This document shows, piece by piece, positions 18,781 to 31,700 of a stretch of 64,000 nt of DNA. The notes under the pieces are model-generated. The model made no database searches. It was given only the letters and a program-made list of their open reading frames with translations, and was not told the DNA's origin. Position numbers and translations under genes: made by a program. Where the stretch lies: the NCBI RefSeq assembly GCF_014863605.1, contig NZ_CP062252.1, positions 4,349,001-4,413,000 of the forward strand. The letters run 5' to 3'. The DNA is from Pseudomonas allokribbensis. Lineage in GTDB: Bacteria; Pseudomonadota; Gammaproteobacteria; Pseudomonadales; Pseudomonadaceae. How positions within the stretch are numbered: position 1 is the first letter of the stretch; each line of letters begins with the position of its first letter.

Positions 18781-19479
18781 TTATGAGGGAATGGTCAGCC
18801 CGCGCACCACGGCCGGCCGCGCCAGAAAACGCTCCAGTACCCGGGTGACGTTCGGGAAGTCCTTGATGCCGACCAGATCGCCCGCCTCGTAGAACCCGAT
18901 CAGGTTGCGCACCCACGGAAACGTGGCGATGTCGGCGATGGTGTAGCGCTCGCCCATGATCCAGTCGCGCCCTTCGAGGCGGGCGTTCAGGACGTTGAGC
19001 AGGCGTTTGCTTTCGTCGACGTAACGGTCACGGGGACGTTTGTCTTCGTAGTCCTTGCCGGCGAATTTGTTGAAGAAGCCGAGCTGGCCGAACATCGGGC
19101 CGATGCCGCCCATCTGGAACATCAGCCACTGAATGGTTTCGTAGCGCAGCGCGCCTTCCTGGGCCAGCAACTGACCGCTCTTGTCGGCGAGATAAATCAG
19201 GATCGCACCGGATTCGAACAACGGCAGCGGTTTGTCATCCGGGCCGTGAGGGTCGAGGATCGCCGGGATCTTGTTGTTCGGGTTCAGCGACAGGAACGCC
19301 GGGGACATCTGGTCGTTGGTGTCGAACCCCACACGGTGCGGTTCGTAGGGCAGACCGATCTCTTCGAGCATGATCGAGACCTTGACGCCGTTGGGAGTCG
19401 GCAGGGAATAGAGCTGAATCCAGTCAGGGTACTGCGCCGGCCATTTCTGGGTGATCGGGAACGCGGACAGATCGGTCAT
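18781..19479 (-). CDS. Glutathione S-transferase, Nu-class (YfcG/YghU-like)
   Basis: A 232-residue GST. The opening block YSLPTPNGVKVSIMLEEIGLPYE and LSLNPNNKIPAILDPHGPDDKPLPLFESGAI are characteristic of the YfcG/YghU group, which act as glutathione-dependent disulfide reductases. The C-terminal helices (DWIMGERYTIADIATFPW) hold the N-capping/hydrophobic staple motif. The ATG at 19479 gives the family's normal length; upstream in-frame codons are not GST-like. The gene is monocistronic. Confidence 0.88.
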   Translation of the reverse strand: MTDLSAFPITQKWPAQYPDWIQLYSLPTPNGVKVSIMLEEIGLPYEPHRVGFDTNDQMSPAFLSLNPNNKIPAILDPHGPDDKPLPLFESGAILIYLADKSGQLLAQEGALRYETIQWLMFQMGGIGPMFGQLGFFNKFAGKDYEDKRPRDRYVDESKRLLNVLNARLEGRDWIMGERYTIADIATFPWVRNLIGFYEAGDLVGIKDFPNVTRVLERFLARPAVVRGLTIPS

Positions 19480-19776
19480 GTGTAGCATCCAGTCACAAAA
19501 TGAAAGGCCTGAGCATAATCCACGTTTTCCGCTCTGGCTCGGGTTCTTTTTTGCCGTGGACGCCACGCTTACTTAATTCCGCAACATCCTGTCGCTAACC
19601 TTCCCTCAAGCCTTTGGGCGATGCCATTAGAGTGCGCCCCGGCAGGCGGATCGAACCAAAAGGCCTGCGGGGGCTCCAAGCAAGCCAATCAAGACAGGGA
19701 AAAACACCCGGCCCCGGCAGCCCGCGGTGTAGAGGTTTGTCAGCCTTAACCGAACACGCTGAAGAATCCTGATCTC
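19480..19776. other. Divergent intergenic region
   Basis: About 300 bases between a minus-strand GST and a plus-strand phosphatase, expected to hold both promoters. I see no hairpin, operator or small gene I would defend. Confidence 0.5.
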
Positions 19777-20451
19777 ATGACGAACTTGATGAAAGTCGCC
19801 AAACGCTTCAAACATCGCGCCTACGTGGCCCTGCCCTCTCTGTTGGCGGTGAGCGCGCTGTTCCTGTCGCTCGAGTCCAGCGAAAGCCGCGCACAACCGG
19901 TGGACGGCACCCAGACCCTGATCTTCCTGCGCCACGGGGAAAAACCTGCCGGCGGCCTCGGCCAGCTCAACTGCCAGGGCCTAAACCGCGCCATCGAGCT
20001 GTCGACGCTGCTGCCGGAGAAATTCGGCAAGGCCGACTACGTGTTTGCCGCCAACCCGACGCGCAATGTCGAGGAAGGCGAGCTGGACAATTCCTACAGC
20101 TACATCCGCCCCTTGATGACCATCAGCCCCGCCGCGATCAAGCTCGGCCTGCCGGTGAACATCGAGTTCTCGGCCAACGACACCAGCGACCTGGCTCGGG
20201 AGCTGACCGCCGACAAGTATCACAACTCGACCATCTACACCGCCTGGTCCCACGGATACCTACCGGAGCTGATCAACAAGGTCGCCGGCAAGGCCGTGGG
20301 CGAGAAACAGTCCATCACCGAAGACTGGGCGTCCGGCGACTATGACTCGCTGTACGTGCTGACCCTGACCTGGCACAACGGCAAGGCCAGCCTGCAGAGC
20401 CACAGCTACAAGCAGGGGCTGGATAACGGCAAGGTCACTTGCCCGACTTGA
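19777..20451 (+). CDS. Histidine phosphatase superfamily protein, exported
   Basis: A 224-residue protein with an N-terminal signal or anchor helix (about residues 16-33) followed by a branch-2-like histidine phosphatase fold. The catalytic RHG motif is present (FLRHGEKPAG), where the histidine becomes phosphorylated, and a second histidine occurs in TAWSHGYLPEL. The export signal suggests a periplasmic phosphomonoesterase. Its substrate is unknown. It ends about 30 bases before the convergent mnmH gene. Confidence 0.8.
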   Translation: MTNLMKVAKRFKHRAYVALPSLLAVSALFLSLESSESRAQPVDGTQTLIFLRHGEKPAGGLGQLNCQGLNRAIELSTLLPEKFGKADYVFAANPTRNVEEGELDNSYSYIRPLMTISPAAIKLGLPVNIEFSANDTSDLARELTADKYHNSTIYTAWSHGYLPELINKVAGKAVGEKQSITEDWASGDYDSLYVLTLTWHNGKASLQSHSYKQGLDNGKVTCPT

Positions 20452-20482
20452 GTGTTCTGGAGCCGGTGTCGGGTCTCCGGTT

Positions 20483-21586
20483 TCAGCGTTTGTGATTCAA
20501 CCGCTCGCGCAGATACTCGATCACCGCCCCGCGCTCTCCGGCAAACTCGATCCGCGCGCCCTTCTTCTCGCGCTGAAACACATACATCGGGTCGTAATAT
20601 TCGCGCAGTAATCCCTCGATCCAGCCTCGGTGCAAATCCACTGCGCCGTTGCGCCCCTGCTCTGCCAATGCGTCTTCCATCAACAGCAGCATCCTTCGGT
20701 GGCGTTCGCCGCCCAGACGTTTCTGCACATTGTTCAGGCTCTCGAGCAACCGTTCAGAGAACAGTGCAAAACCCTGCTCGCCGTGCACTGCCGAAAACTC
20801 GGCCGACAGGTCCACCACGTAATCGCGCAAAATGCGCTGCACCCGATCTTCAAAACTGTCCTCCAGCCAGACCATCGGGTATTGCTGCATGCCCTGATAC
20901 AACGGCAGCGGCAAGGCGCAGCTGCCGACCATCCGGCTCTCGTCTTCGAGCACGAACTGGCCGATGCCGGCGTCACGTTTCCTGAGGAGGTCGATGGCCA
21001 GGCGGTTTTCGAAATCAATGTTCGACGGTTGCCCCGTGGCGCGTTTGCCGAAGCTTGAGCCGCGATGATTGGCGTGGCCTTCCAGATCCAGACCGTTGTC
21101 CAACTGCACCAACAGTTCGGTCTTGCCGGTGCCGGTCATGCCGCCCAACAACACGAAATCGCACTGAGTCACGGCTTGCTCGAGGGTGTCGATCAGGAAA
21201 TTGCGCAGCGCCTTGTAGCCGCCACGGATGCGCGGATAGTCGATCCCGGCCTCGCTCTTGAGCCATTGCCGGGTGATCTGCGAACGCAAGCCGCCGCGAA
21301 AGCAATAGAGATAACCGTCGGGATGGGCCCGGGCAAACTCGGCCCAGGCCTCGATACGTTCGGCCTTCACCGCGCCGGACACCAAGCGGTGGCCCAGTTC
21401 GATGGCAGCGTGTTGGCCATGCTGCTTGTAGCAAGTGCCGACCTTCTGCCGCTCCAGATCATTCATCAGCGGCAGATTGACCACGCCGGGGAACGCACCT
21501 TTGTGAAACTCGACCGGCGCGCGAACATCCATCAGCGGTCGGTCGTTGAGGAAAATATCCCGGTAATCGCCGTAGTCAGGGTCCAT
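20483..21586 (-). CDS. mnmH: tRNA 2-selenouridine synthase
   Basis: MnmH (SelU, YbbB) replaces sulfur by selenium at the wobble 2-thiouridine of some tRNAs, using selenophosphate from SelD. The 367-residue protein has an N-terminal rhodanese domain with its active cysteine ([12 protein letters not shown], about residue 90) and a P-loop ([12 protein letters not shown], about residue 145) for the geranyl/ATPase-like part. Its ATG overlaps the selD stop (ATGA), so the two are co-translated. No selA or selB is adjacent, so here selenium may serve tRNA modification only, though other loci cannot be seen. Confidence 0.92.
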   Translation of the reverse strand: MDPDYGDYRDIFLNDRPLMDVRAPVEFHKGAFPGVVNLPLMNDLERQKVGTCYKQHGQHAAIELGHRLVSGAVKAERIEAWAEFARAHPDGYLYCFRGGLRSQITRQWLKSEAGIDYPRIRGGYKALRNFLIDTLEQAVTQCDFVLLGGMTGTGKTELLVQLDNGLDLEGHANHRGSSFGKRATGQPSNIDFENRLAIDLLRKRDAGIGQFVLEDESRMVGSCALPLPLYQGMQQYPMVWLEDSFEDRVQRILRDYVVDLSAEFSAVHGEQGFALFSERLLESLNNVQKRLGGERHRRMLLLMEDALAEQGRNGAVDLHRGWIEGLLREYYDPMYVFQREKKGARIEFAGERGAVIEYLRERLNHKR

Positions 21587-22620
21587 CAAGACACCTCGAC
21601 GGCGTGGGTCTGTCGCTCGACCAGTTCGCCAATCGGTTCCAGGCTCAAGCCCAGTTCCGCCGCCACGGCAAGGAATTCGGCGTTGCCTTGCGGGGTCACG
21701 GCCACCAGCAACCCGCCGCTGGTCTGCGGGTCGCACAACAGCCGTTTGTGCAGTTCCTGCACCCGCCCGAGTCGGTCCGAATAGCTGTCGAAATTGCGCA
21801 AGGTGCCGCCCGGCACACAGCCCTGTTCGAGGTAATACTCGACGCTGTCCAGACGCGGCACCCGGTCATAGACGATGCGTGCGGTGAGGTGGCTGCCGTC
21901 AGCCATTTCCACCAGATGCCCGAGCAGGCCGAAACCGGTGACGTCGGTCATCGCGGTGACCCCGGCCAGTTTGCCGAAGCGACTGCCGGGTTTGTTCAGC
22001 GTACACATCCAGTCCCGGGCCAGACCGATATCGGCGTTGCGCAACTTGCCCTTCTTTTCGGCGGTGGTGAGGATGCCGATCCCCAGCGGTTTGGTCAGGT
22101 ACAGCAGGCACCCGGCGGTGGCCGTGTCGTTGCGCTTCATGAAGCGTTTTTCCACCAGTCCGGTGACAGCCAGACCGAAGATCGGCTCCGGCGCATCGAT
22201 CGAATGCCCGCCCGCCAGGGGAATTCCCGCCGCATCGCATACCGCGCGACCGCCACGAATCACTTCGCGCGCGACTTCCGGTGCCAGCACGTTCACCGGC
22301 CATCCCAGAATGGCAATGGCCATCAATGGATCGCCGCCCATGGCGTAGATATCGCTGATCGCATTGGTCGCGGCAATCCGACCGAAATCGAACGGATCAT
22401 CGACGATCGGCATGAAGAAGTCGGTGGTCGACACCACGCCGCGCTCGGCATCGATCTCGTACACCGCCGCGTCATCACGCGAGGCGTTGCCGACCCACAG
22501 TTTCGGATCAAGGTTCTGCGCCCCGCTGCCGGCGAGGATCACCTCCAGCACTTTGGGCGAAATCTTGCAGCCACAACCGGCGCCGTGGCTGTACTGGGTC
22601 AGACGAATGGGCTCGCTCAT
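21586..22620 (-). CDS. selD: Selenide, water dikinase
   Basis: SelD makes selenophosphate from selenide and ATP. The 344-residue protein begins like its E. coli homologue, with [13 protein letters not shown] holding the catalytic cysteine (Cys16) and lysine (Lys19). The ATP-binding DDAAVY and [19 protein letters not shown] blocks follow. A GGAG site supports the ATG at 22620. It is followed directly by mnmH and separated from the autotransporter by that gene's terminator. Confidence 0.95.
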   Translation of the reverse strand: MSEPIRLTQYSHGAGCGCKISPKVLEVILAGSGAQNLDPKLWVGNASRDDAAVYEIDAERGVVSTTDFFMPIVDDPFDFGRIAATNAISDIYAMGGDPLMAIAILGWPVNVLAPEVAREVIRGGRAVCDAAGIPLAGGHSIDAPEPIFGLAVTGLVEKRFMKRNDTATAGCLLYLTKPLGIGILTTAEKKGKLRNADIGLARDWMCTLNKPGSRFGKLAGVTAMTDVTGFGLLGHLVEMADGSHLTARIVYDRVPRLDSVEYYLEQGCVPGGTLRNFDSYSDRLGRVQELHKRLLCDPQTSGGLLVAVTPQGNAEFLAVAAELGLSLEPIGELVERQTHAVEVS

Positions 22621-22675
22621 CGGGGCAATCTCCGGGAAGGGACAGGGGCGAATTCTAGCAGAGGGTTTGGCGGGC

Positions 22676-22702
22676 AAAAAAAACCGCCCTTTCGGGCGGC
22701 TA
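22676..22702 (-). terminator. Terminator of the autotransporter gene
   Basis: On the minus strand GCCGCCC-GAAA-GGGCGG is followed by eight or nine T. It lies 18 bases after the autotransporter stop and upstream of selD, so it insulates the two. Confidence 0.85.
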
Positions 22703-22719
22703 AAGTGCTTCGACCATGA

Positions 22720-25700
22720 TCAGAAGCTCTGGCTGAAGCTGATGGTCATCGCGCTGTCGTTGTTGTCGCTGGACACCTGACCCGAGTAGCCGATGCCGAG
22801 CTTGCCGGTCGGGCTGATCTGGAAGTCCACGCCGGCTTCGAGCAGCGCACTGTCCTTGGCAATCGGCACGCCCTGGGTGCTGAACGACGCGCCGCCGTCG
22901 ATGAAGGTCAGGTCGGCGTCAGGTTTGGTGTCGCCGTAGGCATGCCGCCAGCCGATCGCCGCCCGTGGCGTGAGTTGGCTGCCGTTGGCCAGGGTCACCA
23001 ACTTGCCGATGCGTACGCCGAGGGTCGAGTAGGTGATGTCCTGATCGGCATCGCCTTTCAGGCGCCCCACTCCGCCTTTTTCCTTGGCGGTGTCGCTGTC
23101 GTAGTTGACGTAGGCCAGGCCGGCGAACGGTTCGATGGCCACGCCTGCCGCATTGATGGCGTAACCCACTTCGCCGAACACCTGGGCACTGCGGGCATCG
23201 TAGTCAGCCTTCAGGCGATCGTTGTAGGCACCGACGCTGACGTCGCGTTTGGTCTCGATGCTGTGCCAGCTGTAAGCCGCGCCGAGGCGCACGGCCAGTG
23301 CATCGAACTGCGAACTCAGGTAACCCGCCAGGTGGTAGCTGTCGACCTTGGCATCGGAGTTGCGATCATGGGCGTTGAGATTGCCACGGGTGTAGCCCGC
23401 TGCCATCCCGGCGCGCCATTGATCGTCGAGTTGCTTGTCCGTGCCGAGCATGAAACCGCCGAGGCTGCGATCGACTTTCGCCGTGTTGCTGTCGCCGCCC
23501 ATGTCGCCCCAGGCGCCAATGGCCCGGGCCCAGCCGACCATTTCACCGTGGCAGCCGTTGCTGCTCAGTTGGGTGTCGCTCGGTGCCAATGTACGGTGTG
23601 GATCATCCGATGCGCTGCAGGTCGGTTGACGCATACGGTCATTGACTGCTTCACGCACAAAGCGTGAATCCTCGAGAACCGCGCTCGCGGTGCTGGCATG
23701 GATCTCCCCGGACAGGTTGTCGAAAGCATGACGCGCGCCGGCCACGCTGAGGTTGACGATCTCGTTCTGCAACGCAGCACCCGCCGGCCCGTTGCTCATC
23801 AACGCCGAGGCGGTGTTGCGCTGGTTACTCGTGGCGGCGACGTCGGCGAACGAATTGCCGTTGCGGCTGACCACCAGGTTCACCGCGTCAGGGCTGTACA
23901 CCAGCGCCGTGTCGAGGAACGCATATTGCGGCAGATCGGCTGCGCTGAAGGTGCCGGTCACCCCACCGCCGGCGGTGATCAGCGAATACACGGTGTTGCC
24001 GGTGAACGGCGCCAGGCTGTTCACTTGCAGGCCACCGCCCAGGGTTGCAGTGCCACCGACAGCCAGAGGCGTAGCGGTGGGCGAGCTGACGGTCAGGGCC
24101 AGTACACCGTCGGCAGCGTTGGTCAGGTTACCCGCCACACTCAAGGTGCCGTCTGCGCCACCGGAGGCCACCACACCGTGGTTGACCACCGAACCGACGC
24201 TGCCGTTACCGCTCAGGGCCGCGCCGTTGGCCACGGTCACTTGTCCGCCCAGGGAGGCCCGCGCTGAACGGCTGCCGACCTGCAGCACGCCTTGATCGAC
24301 CGACACGGTGCCGCTGAACGGTTGATCGCCGGTCAACAGCAAAGTCCCGACGCCACGCTTGGCCAGCGCACCGAGGCCGCTGAGAACACCATTGAACTGG
24401 CCATTGGTATTCTGCTGGAACACCAACGAAGCGTTATCGATGATGTTGCCTTGCAGGCTGGTGGTGTTACCGATCAGCGTACCGCCGCTGACCGTGGTGC
24501 CACCGCTGTAAGTGTTGGCGCCGGTGAGGATCAGCGTACCGGAGTCCAGTTTTTCGATACCGCCGGTACCGATCAGTGGCACATCAATCTGCGCGCTGGC
24601 GCCGGCATTCACGCGGATTGGCGCCGGGGTGCCACCAGGCCCGTTGACCGGGGTCAGCGTGTCGCCGGCATCCGGTTCCAGGCTGTAGCCGTTGACGAGG
24701 AATTGCAGCCCGGTGAAGTTCTGGTTGCCTTGGATGGTGACCGTCCCGCCCTGCCCGCCAAACACTGCGAACTGGCCGTTGGAGCCCAGTGCCTGAGTGC
24801 CGGTCGGGTCGGTCCAGTTGGTGCCAGGCCCCCACACGCCGTTGCCGCCACCGATGCTGCCGTCCGGGTTGGTCTTGCCACCGTTCCAGAACTGCACTTC
24901 GCCCGGCGTGCCTTGCACCAGCAGGTTGACCTGATTGGCCAGCGCAGTTTGCAGGGTCAGATTGGCCGCCGAAACCGGCAGGCTGCCGTAGACCAGACCG
25001 TTGTTGGTCAGCGTGCCACCGTAGCTGAACAGCTGATACACCCCGACGCCGAAGCCACCGGCGTTAGTGATGTTCAGCGTGCCGTCGAGGGTCAGGTTGC
25101 CGGCGACGTTGACCACGGTCGTGGAGCTGGCGGCCGAGCCGAGGGTGAAGTCCAGATTCGTCCCCGAAGACAACGCCAGTGAACCAACCGACAACGGTGC
25201 GGCGTTACCGCCGCCAAGCAGCGTCGCACCGCTGGCCAGTTGCACAGTCCCACCGAATTGACCGCTGCCACCGATCTTCGCACCGCTGGCGACATTGACG
25301 TTGGCGCTGTTGAGCACGCCGTTGACGTTGAGCGTACCGGCCTGCACGGCGGTGTTGCCGGTGTAGGTGTTGTTGCCGGTCAGCAGCAAGGCGCCGGTGC
25401 CGGTTTTGTTCAGGGTGCCGGCGCCCGTCAGATTGCCGGTGTAGCTGCCGTCGCTGTTCTGCTCGAAGGTCAGCGCCGCGTTGTTGACGATTGCACCTTG
25501 CAGGCTGCTGGTGTCGCCACGGGTGCTGCCGCTGTTCAGCGTCGTGCCGCCGCTGTAGGTGTTGGCGCCGCTGAGCACCAGGTCGCCAGCGCCGTTTTTC
25601 ACCAGGCTGCCGCTGCCGGTGATCGCACCGATCAACGTGGTGTTCTGGTTGCCGGCCAGGGTCAATTGCGCCCCCAGGTTGATGGCGTTGGCCAGTTGCA

Positions 25701-28700
25701 GCGCAGAGGTGCTGTCGAGGGTGCCGTTGCCCAGCACACTGAGAGCGCCGCTGCTGATCGCGCTGTTGTTGCCCAGAATCAGCGTACCGCCAGACAGCTG
25801 AGTACCGCCGCTGTAAGTGTTGCTGCCGTTGAGGGTCAGGCTCGATGCGCCGGTCTTGATCAGACTGCCGCTGCCGCTGACCACACCGCCGAGGGTCAAT
25901 GCGTTGGAGCCGGCGACGGTGAGTCCGCCATTGAGCACCACATCGTTGGCCAGGCTGACCGCCGTGTTGCTGTCCAGCGCCGTGCCGTTGGCGGCGGTCA
26001 ATACGCCAGTGCCGAGGGCCGCATTGTTGCCAACCACAATCTTGCCGCCGTTGAGCGCGGTGCCGCCGGTGTAGCCGTTGGCCGCGTTGAGCACCAGGGT
26101 GCCGGTGTCGTATTTGCCCAGCGTGCCGGCGCCATTGAGCGCGACGCCCACGGTCGCGGTGACGTTCGGGTCGACCCGCACGGTGGCATTGCCCAGCGAA
26201 CCGTTGACCAGATTCAACGAACCGGCCGTGCCGTTCTGCAGGCTGTAGCCATCGGTGACGAACTGCATGCCGGTGATGGTTTGCGCGCCATTGACGGTCA
26301 CGGTGCCCGCCGTGCCCTGGAACACCGCGAAGCTGTTGGTCCAGGCCTGATTGGTCGTGCCGTTGACGTCGGTCCAGTTGGTGGTGCCGGTGCCCCAGGT
26401 GCCGCTGCCGCCATCCACCGAACCGTTGGCAACGAGTTGGTTGCCGTCCCAGAACTGCACGGTGACGCCCGGTGCGGTGACCAGCAGGTTGATCTGGTTG
26501 GCCAGCGCGGTCTGCAGGGTCAGATCGCCCGGCGTGACGCTGCCCGGCACGGTGCCGATCAGCATGCCGTTGTCGGTCAGGCCGCCGGTGTAGTTGATCA
26601 ACCGGTACACGCCACTGCCGAAGCCGCCGATGTCGCTGACGTTGAGGGTGCCGTCGAGGGTCAGGTTGCCGCCGACGTTGACCAGCGCGTTGCCGCCACC
26701 GGAAACCGGGGCGCCGAGGCCGACGTCGAAGTTTGAGTTGGCGTTGAACACCAGCGAATTCACCGACAGCGTGCTGCCGGTGGCGCCGGCCAGATGGCCG
26801 CCGTCCGCCACGGTCACGGCCCCGCCGAGCGAGCCGCCGCCAGTCAGGGTGCCACCGCTGTTGACCAGTACGCTGGCGCTGTCCAGCGAGCCGCTGACGT
26901 TCAAGGTGCCGGCGTTGACCGTGGTGTTGCCGGTCAGGCTGTTGAGGCCGGTCAGGGTCAGCGTACCGGTGCCGAGTTTGTTCAATTCTCCCGTACCGGT
27001 GAGCACACCGCCGAAAATACTGCTGGCGTTGTTGCCGCCGATGCTCAGCGTGTTGCCGCCGCCGATCAGGGCGGTACCGCTGCCGGTCAGGCTGGCGAGA
27101 CTGCCCGAGCCGCCGAGGTTGAGGGTCGCCGCAGCGCCGAGATTGACCCCGGCGTTGCTGCCCAGTGCCGAGTTGCCCAGCGTGGTCAGGCTGCCGGCCT
27201 GCACATCGAAGGTGCCGCTGAAGGTGTTGTTGCCGGACAGCGTCAGGTCGGCCAGACCGTTCTTGGTCAGGGTGCCCGCCCCGGCAATCACGCCACCCAG
27301 GGTCAGGTTGTTGTTACCGGCCACGCTCAGGTTGGCATTGACGTTGACGTTGTTGGCCAGCACCAGCGGCGCAGTGGTGTCGAGGGTCGACGCCCCCGCC
27401 ACGGTCACCGCGCCGGAGCCCAGGCCCGCCGAGGTACCGAGGGTCACGGTGCCGGCGTTCAGCGTGGTGCCGCCGCTGTAAGTGTTGATGCCATTGAGGG
27501 TCAGGTTGGAGGCGCCGTTCTTGATCAGTCCGCCGCTGCCGCTGACCACGCCGCTGAGGGCCACGTCGCTGTTGCCGGTGTTGGTCAGGTTGGCGTTGAG
27601 CACCACGTTGTTGCCGAGCGACACCGAGGTGTTGCTGTCCAGCGACGACGCACCGGCCACGGTCAGGTTGCCCAGACCGAGGGCGCCGTTGCTGCCGGCG
27701 GTCAGGGTGCCGGCATTGAGGGTGATGCCGCCGAGGAAGTTGTTGGCCCCGCTCAGGATCAGGTTGGCCGCGCCGTTCTTGGTCAGGCTGCCGGCGCCGT
27801 TGATGGCCCCGCTGAGTGTCAGATCGTTGCTGCCGACGATGCCGAGGTTGCCCGCCAGGTTGATCGCGTTACCCGCCGTGAAGGCGCCACTGGCATCCAG
27901 GGTGGTGCCGTTCGCCGCGTTCAGGGTGGCCGAGCCCAGCGCGCTGTTCGACGCCAGAATCAATCCGCCCGCGTTCAGTGCCACCGGCCCGAGGAAGGCG
28001 TTGTTGCCACCGAGGGTCAGGCTGGCCGAACCGTTCTTGATCAAGCCGCCAGTGCCGGAAATGACACCGTTGAGGGTCAGCGCATTGCTGCCGAGTACGG
28101 TGAGGTTGCCGTTGAGCGTGGCCGCGTTGGCCAGGGTCACGGCGGTGTTGCTGTCCAGTTGCGTGCCGGCGTTGGCGATCAAAGCGCCAGTGCCCAGGGC
28201 GGTGTTGCTGCCGACGACCAATGTGCCGCCATCCAGTTGCGTGCCGCCGGTGTAGCTGTTGGCGCCGTTGAGCACCAGTGTGCCGGCGTCGAGTTTGTTG
28301 AGGATGCCGCTGCCGTCGATGTTCACGCCGACCGTGCCGGTCACGCCCGGATCGACCCGCATCGCCGTGGTGCCACCGGTACCATTGACGGCGGTCAACA
28401 GCCCCGACGTGCCGTTGACCACGTTGTAGCCATCGGTGAGGAATTGCATCCCGGTGAACAGTTGCGTGCCGTTGACCGACACCGTGCCCGCCGTGCCCTG
28501 GAACACCGCAAAGTCGCCGGCCCAGGTCTGGTTCACCGTACCGCTGGAATTGGTCCAGTTGGTGCCGCCGGCAGTCCATGTACCAGTGCCGCCATCCACG
28601 GTGCCATTGGCGATCGTCTGGCTGCCGTCCCAGAAACGCAGGTTGGTGTTCGGCGCCGACACCACCAGATTCACCTGGTTACCCAGGGTCTGCACGAGGA

Positions 28701-31700
28701 TGTCGCCGAGGCCGTAACCCACCGGCACACCGGCCACGGTCAGGCCGTTGTCGGTCAGCGCGCCGATGTAGTTGAACAAGCGATAGACACCGACACCGAA
28801 ACCGCCGGCATCGGTGACGTTGAGGTTACCGTCGAGGGTCAGGTTGCCGCCGATGTTCATCAGCGAGCTGGTCGATGGCGTAGCGAGGCTAGCGTCGACA
28901 TTACTGTTGGCGGTGAGGATCAGCGACGAGGTGGACAAGGTGTTGCCCGAGGACAACGCCAGATGACCGCCGCTGTTGATGGTGATGAAGCCCAGCGCCG
29001 AACCGGTACCCGTGAGGGTGGCGCCGTTGTTGATGTTGAGCTGGGTGCTGGCCAGCGAACCGGTGAGATTCAGCGTACCGGCGTTGACGTTGGTGTTGCC
29101 GGTGAGGCCGCTGCTGCCGGTGAGGTTCAGCGTCCCGGTACCGACCTTGGTCAGGGCGCCGCTGCCACCGAGGTCGCCGTCGAAGGTGCTGGTGCTGCTC
29201 ACGCCGCCCACCGTCAGGGTGTTGCCGCCAGCGATCTGCACACTGCCGCTGCCGCTCAGCCCGGTGAGGCTGGCGCTGCTGTTGAGATAGAGATTGGCGC
29301 CGGCGCTGATGTTGGCGCCGGAGGTGTTGCCCAGCGCCCCGCTGCTCACGGTGGTGACGCTGCCGGAGGCGATGTTCAGCGCACCGGTGAAGGTGTTGTT
29401 GCCGCTGAGCGTCAGGTCGCCAAAACCGTCCTTGGTCAGGCTACCGGCGCCATCGATCACGCCACTGAGGTTCAGGGTGTTGCTGCCGGCCAGGGTCAGG
29501 CCGGCGTTGAGGGTGATGTTGTTGCCGACGCTCATGCCCGTGCTGGTATCCAGCGTCGAAGCGCCGCCGACGGTCAGATCGCCACTGCCCAACGCAGCGG
29601 CCGAGCCCAGTGTCAGCGTGCCCGCGTTGAGCGTGCTACCACCGCTGAAGGTGTTGGTGCCGTTGACGGTCAGGTTGGCCGCGCCGTTCTTGATCAACTG
29701 GCCTGCGCCGCTGATCACACCGCCGAGGGTCAGGTCCTGGGTGCCGCCGACGCTCAGCGCCGCATTGAGCACCACCGCATTGGCCAGGCTGGCCAGCGGG
29801 GAACTGCTGTCGAGGGTTGCCGCACCGCCAACGGTCAAGGCACCGGTACCCAGTGCCGAACTGTTGCCGACGGTCACCGTACCGGCGTTCAGCGTGGTGC
29901 CGCCGATGTAGGTGTTGGTGCCGTTGAGGTTCAGGTTGGCTGCGCCGTTTTTCACCAGGCTGCCGGCCCCGGCGACGGTTCCGGTGAGGGTCAGATCGGC
30001 AGTGCCGCCGATGTTCATCGCACCGGCCAGGTTGACCTGGTTGCCCAGAGTGACGGCTGTGTTGGTATCCAGTGTGGTGCCGGCCGCTGCGTTCAATGCG
30101 CCGCTGCCGATCGCGGTATTGCTGCCGACAATCAGCTTGCCGACGTTGAGTGCGGTGTTGCCGAAATAGGTGTTGGCGCCGTTGAGAATCAGGTCGGCGG
30201 GGCCGCTTTTGGTCAGGCCACCGACACCGGAGACCACACCCGCGAGCGTCAGCGCGTTGCTGCCGCCGATGGTCACGTTACCGCCGAGGTTGACGTTGTT
30301 GGCCAGGCTTGTCGTGGTGCTGGCGTCCAGCGTGGTGTTGTTGCCAGCGTTGAGCACGCCGGTGCCGAGGGCGGTGTTGGAGCCGACGATCAGTGTCCCG
30401 GCGTTCAGCGACGTCGCACCGGTGTAGGTGTTGTTGCCGGTCAGGGTCAGGGTCGAGGAGCCGGTCTTGATCAGGTTGCTGCCACCACTGATCACGCCAC
30501 CGAGGGTCAGCGGGTTGGCGCCGCCGGCGGTGAGGTTGGAGTTCAGCGCAATCGCGTTGTTCAGCGTCACGTTGGCGCTGCTGTTGAGCGTTGCGCCCGC
30601 CCCGCCCACGGTCAGCGTCCCAGTGCCGAGTGCCGCGCCGTTGCCGACGGTCAGGCTGCCTGCGTTGAGCGCCGTGCCACCGGTGAAGGTGTTGGCGCCG
30701 TTCAGGGTCAGGTTGGCCGTGCCGTTCTTGATCAACTGGCTCGCGCCGCTGAGCACGCCGCCCAGGATCATGCCGTTGCTGCCGCCGATGGCCAGGTTGC
30801 CGTTGAGGGCGACGTTGTTGTTGAGGATGACCGAAGTGTTGCTGTCGAGGGTCGCGGCGCTGGCGACGGTCAGGGCGCCGCTGCCCAGTGCGGCGGCGTT
30901 GCCGACAGTCAGCGTCCCGGCGTTGAGGGTAGTGCCGCCGCTGAAGGTGTTGGCGCCGTTGAGAATCAGGTTGGCCGCGCCGTTCTTGGTCAGCCCGCCG
31001 CTACCGCTGACCACACCGCCAAGGGTCAGGTTGGCGTTGCCGGCGATGTTCAGGTTGCCGCCGAGGGCGACGGCGTTGCTCAGCGCCACCGTGGTGCTGG
31101 CGTCGAGGGTAGTGCCCGCCGCCGTGGTCAGTGCGCCGGTGCCGAGCGCGGTGTTGGAGCCGACGATCAGCGTCCCGTTGTTCAGCGCCGTACCGCCGGA
31201 GAACGTGTTGTTGCCGCTGAGGGTCAGGTTCGCGGTGCCGCCCTTGATCAGGTTGCCGGCGCCGCTGATGACGCCGCTCAGGCCCAGGGCCTGAGTGCCG
31301 CCGATGGTCAGGTCCGACGCCAGTGCAACCGCGTTGGCCAGTGTCACCGCCGTCGTTGCATCGAGGGTGGTGCCGGACGCAGCGTTAAGTGCTCCCGTGC
31401 CGAGCGCGGTGTTGCTGCCGACGAACAAAGTGCCGCCGTTGAGCGCGGTGGTGCCACTGTTGGTGTTGTTGCCGGTCAGGGTCAGGCTGGCGCTGCCGCT
31501 CTTGGTGATTGCGCCGGTACCGGAGACGATGCCAGAGAGGGTCAGAGCATTGCTGCCGAGCACGTTCAACGCACCGGTGATGCCGACGTTGTTGGCCAGG
31601 GTCACGTTGCCGGTGCTGTCGAGGCTGGTGCCGTTGCTGGTATTGAGCACCCCGGTGCCCAAGGCGTTGTTGTTGCCGACGCGCAAGGTGCCGGCGCTGA

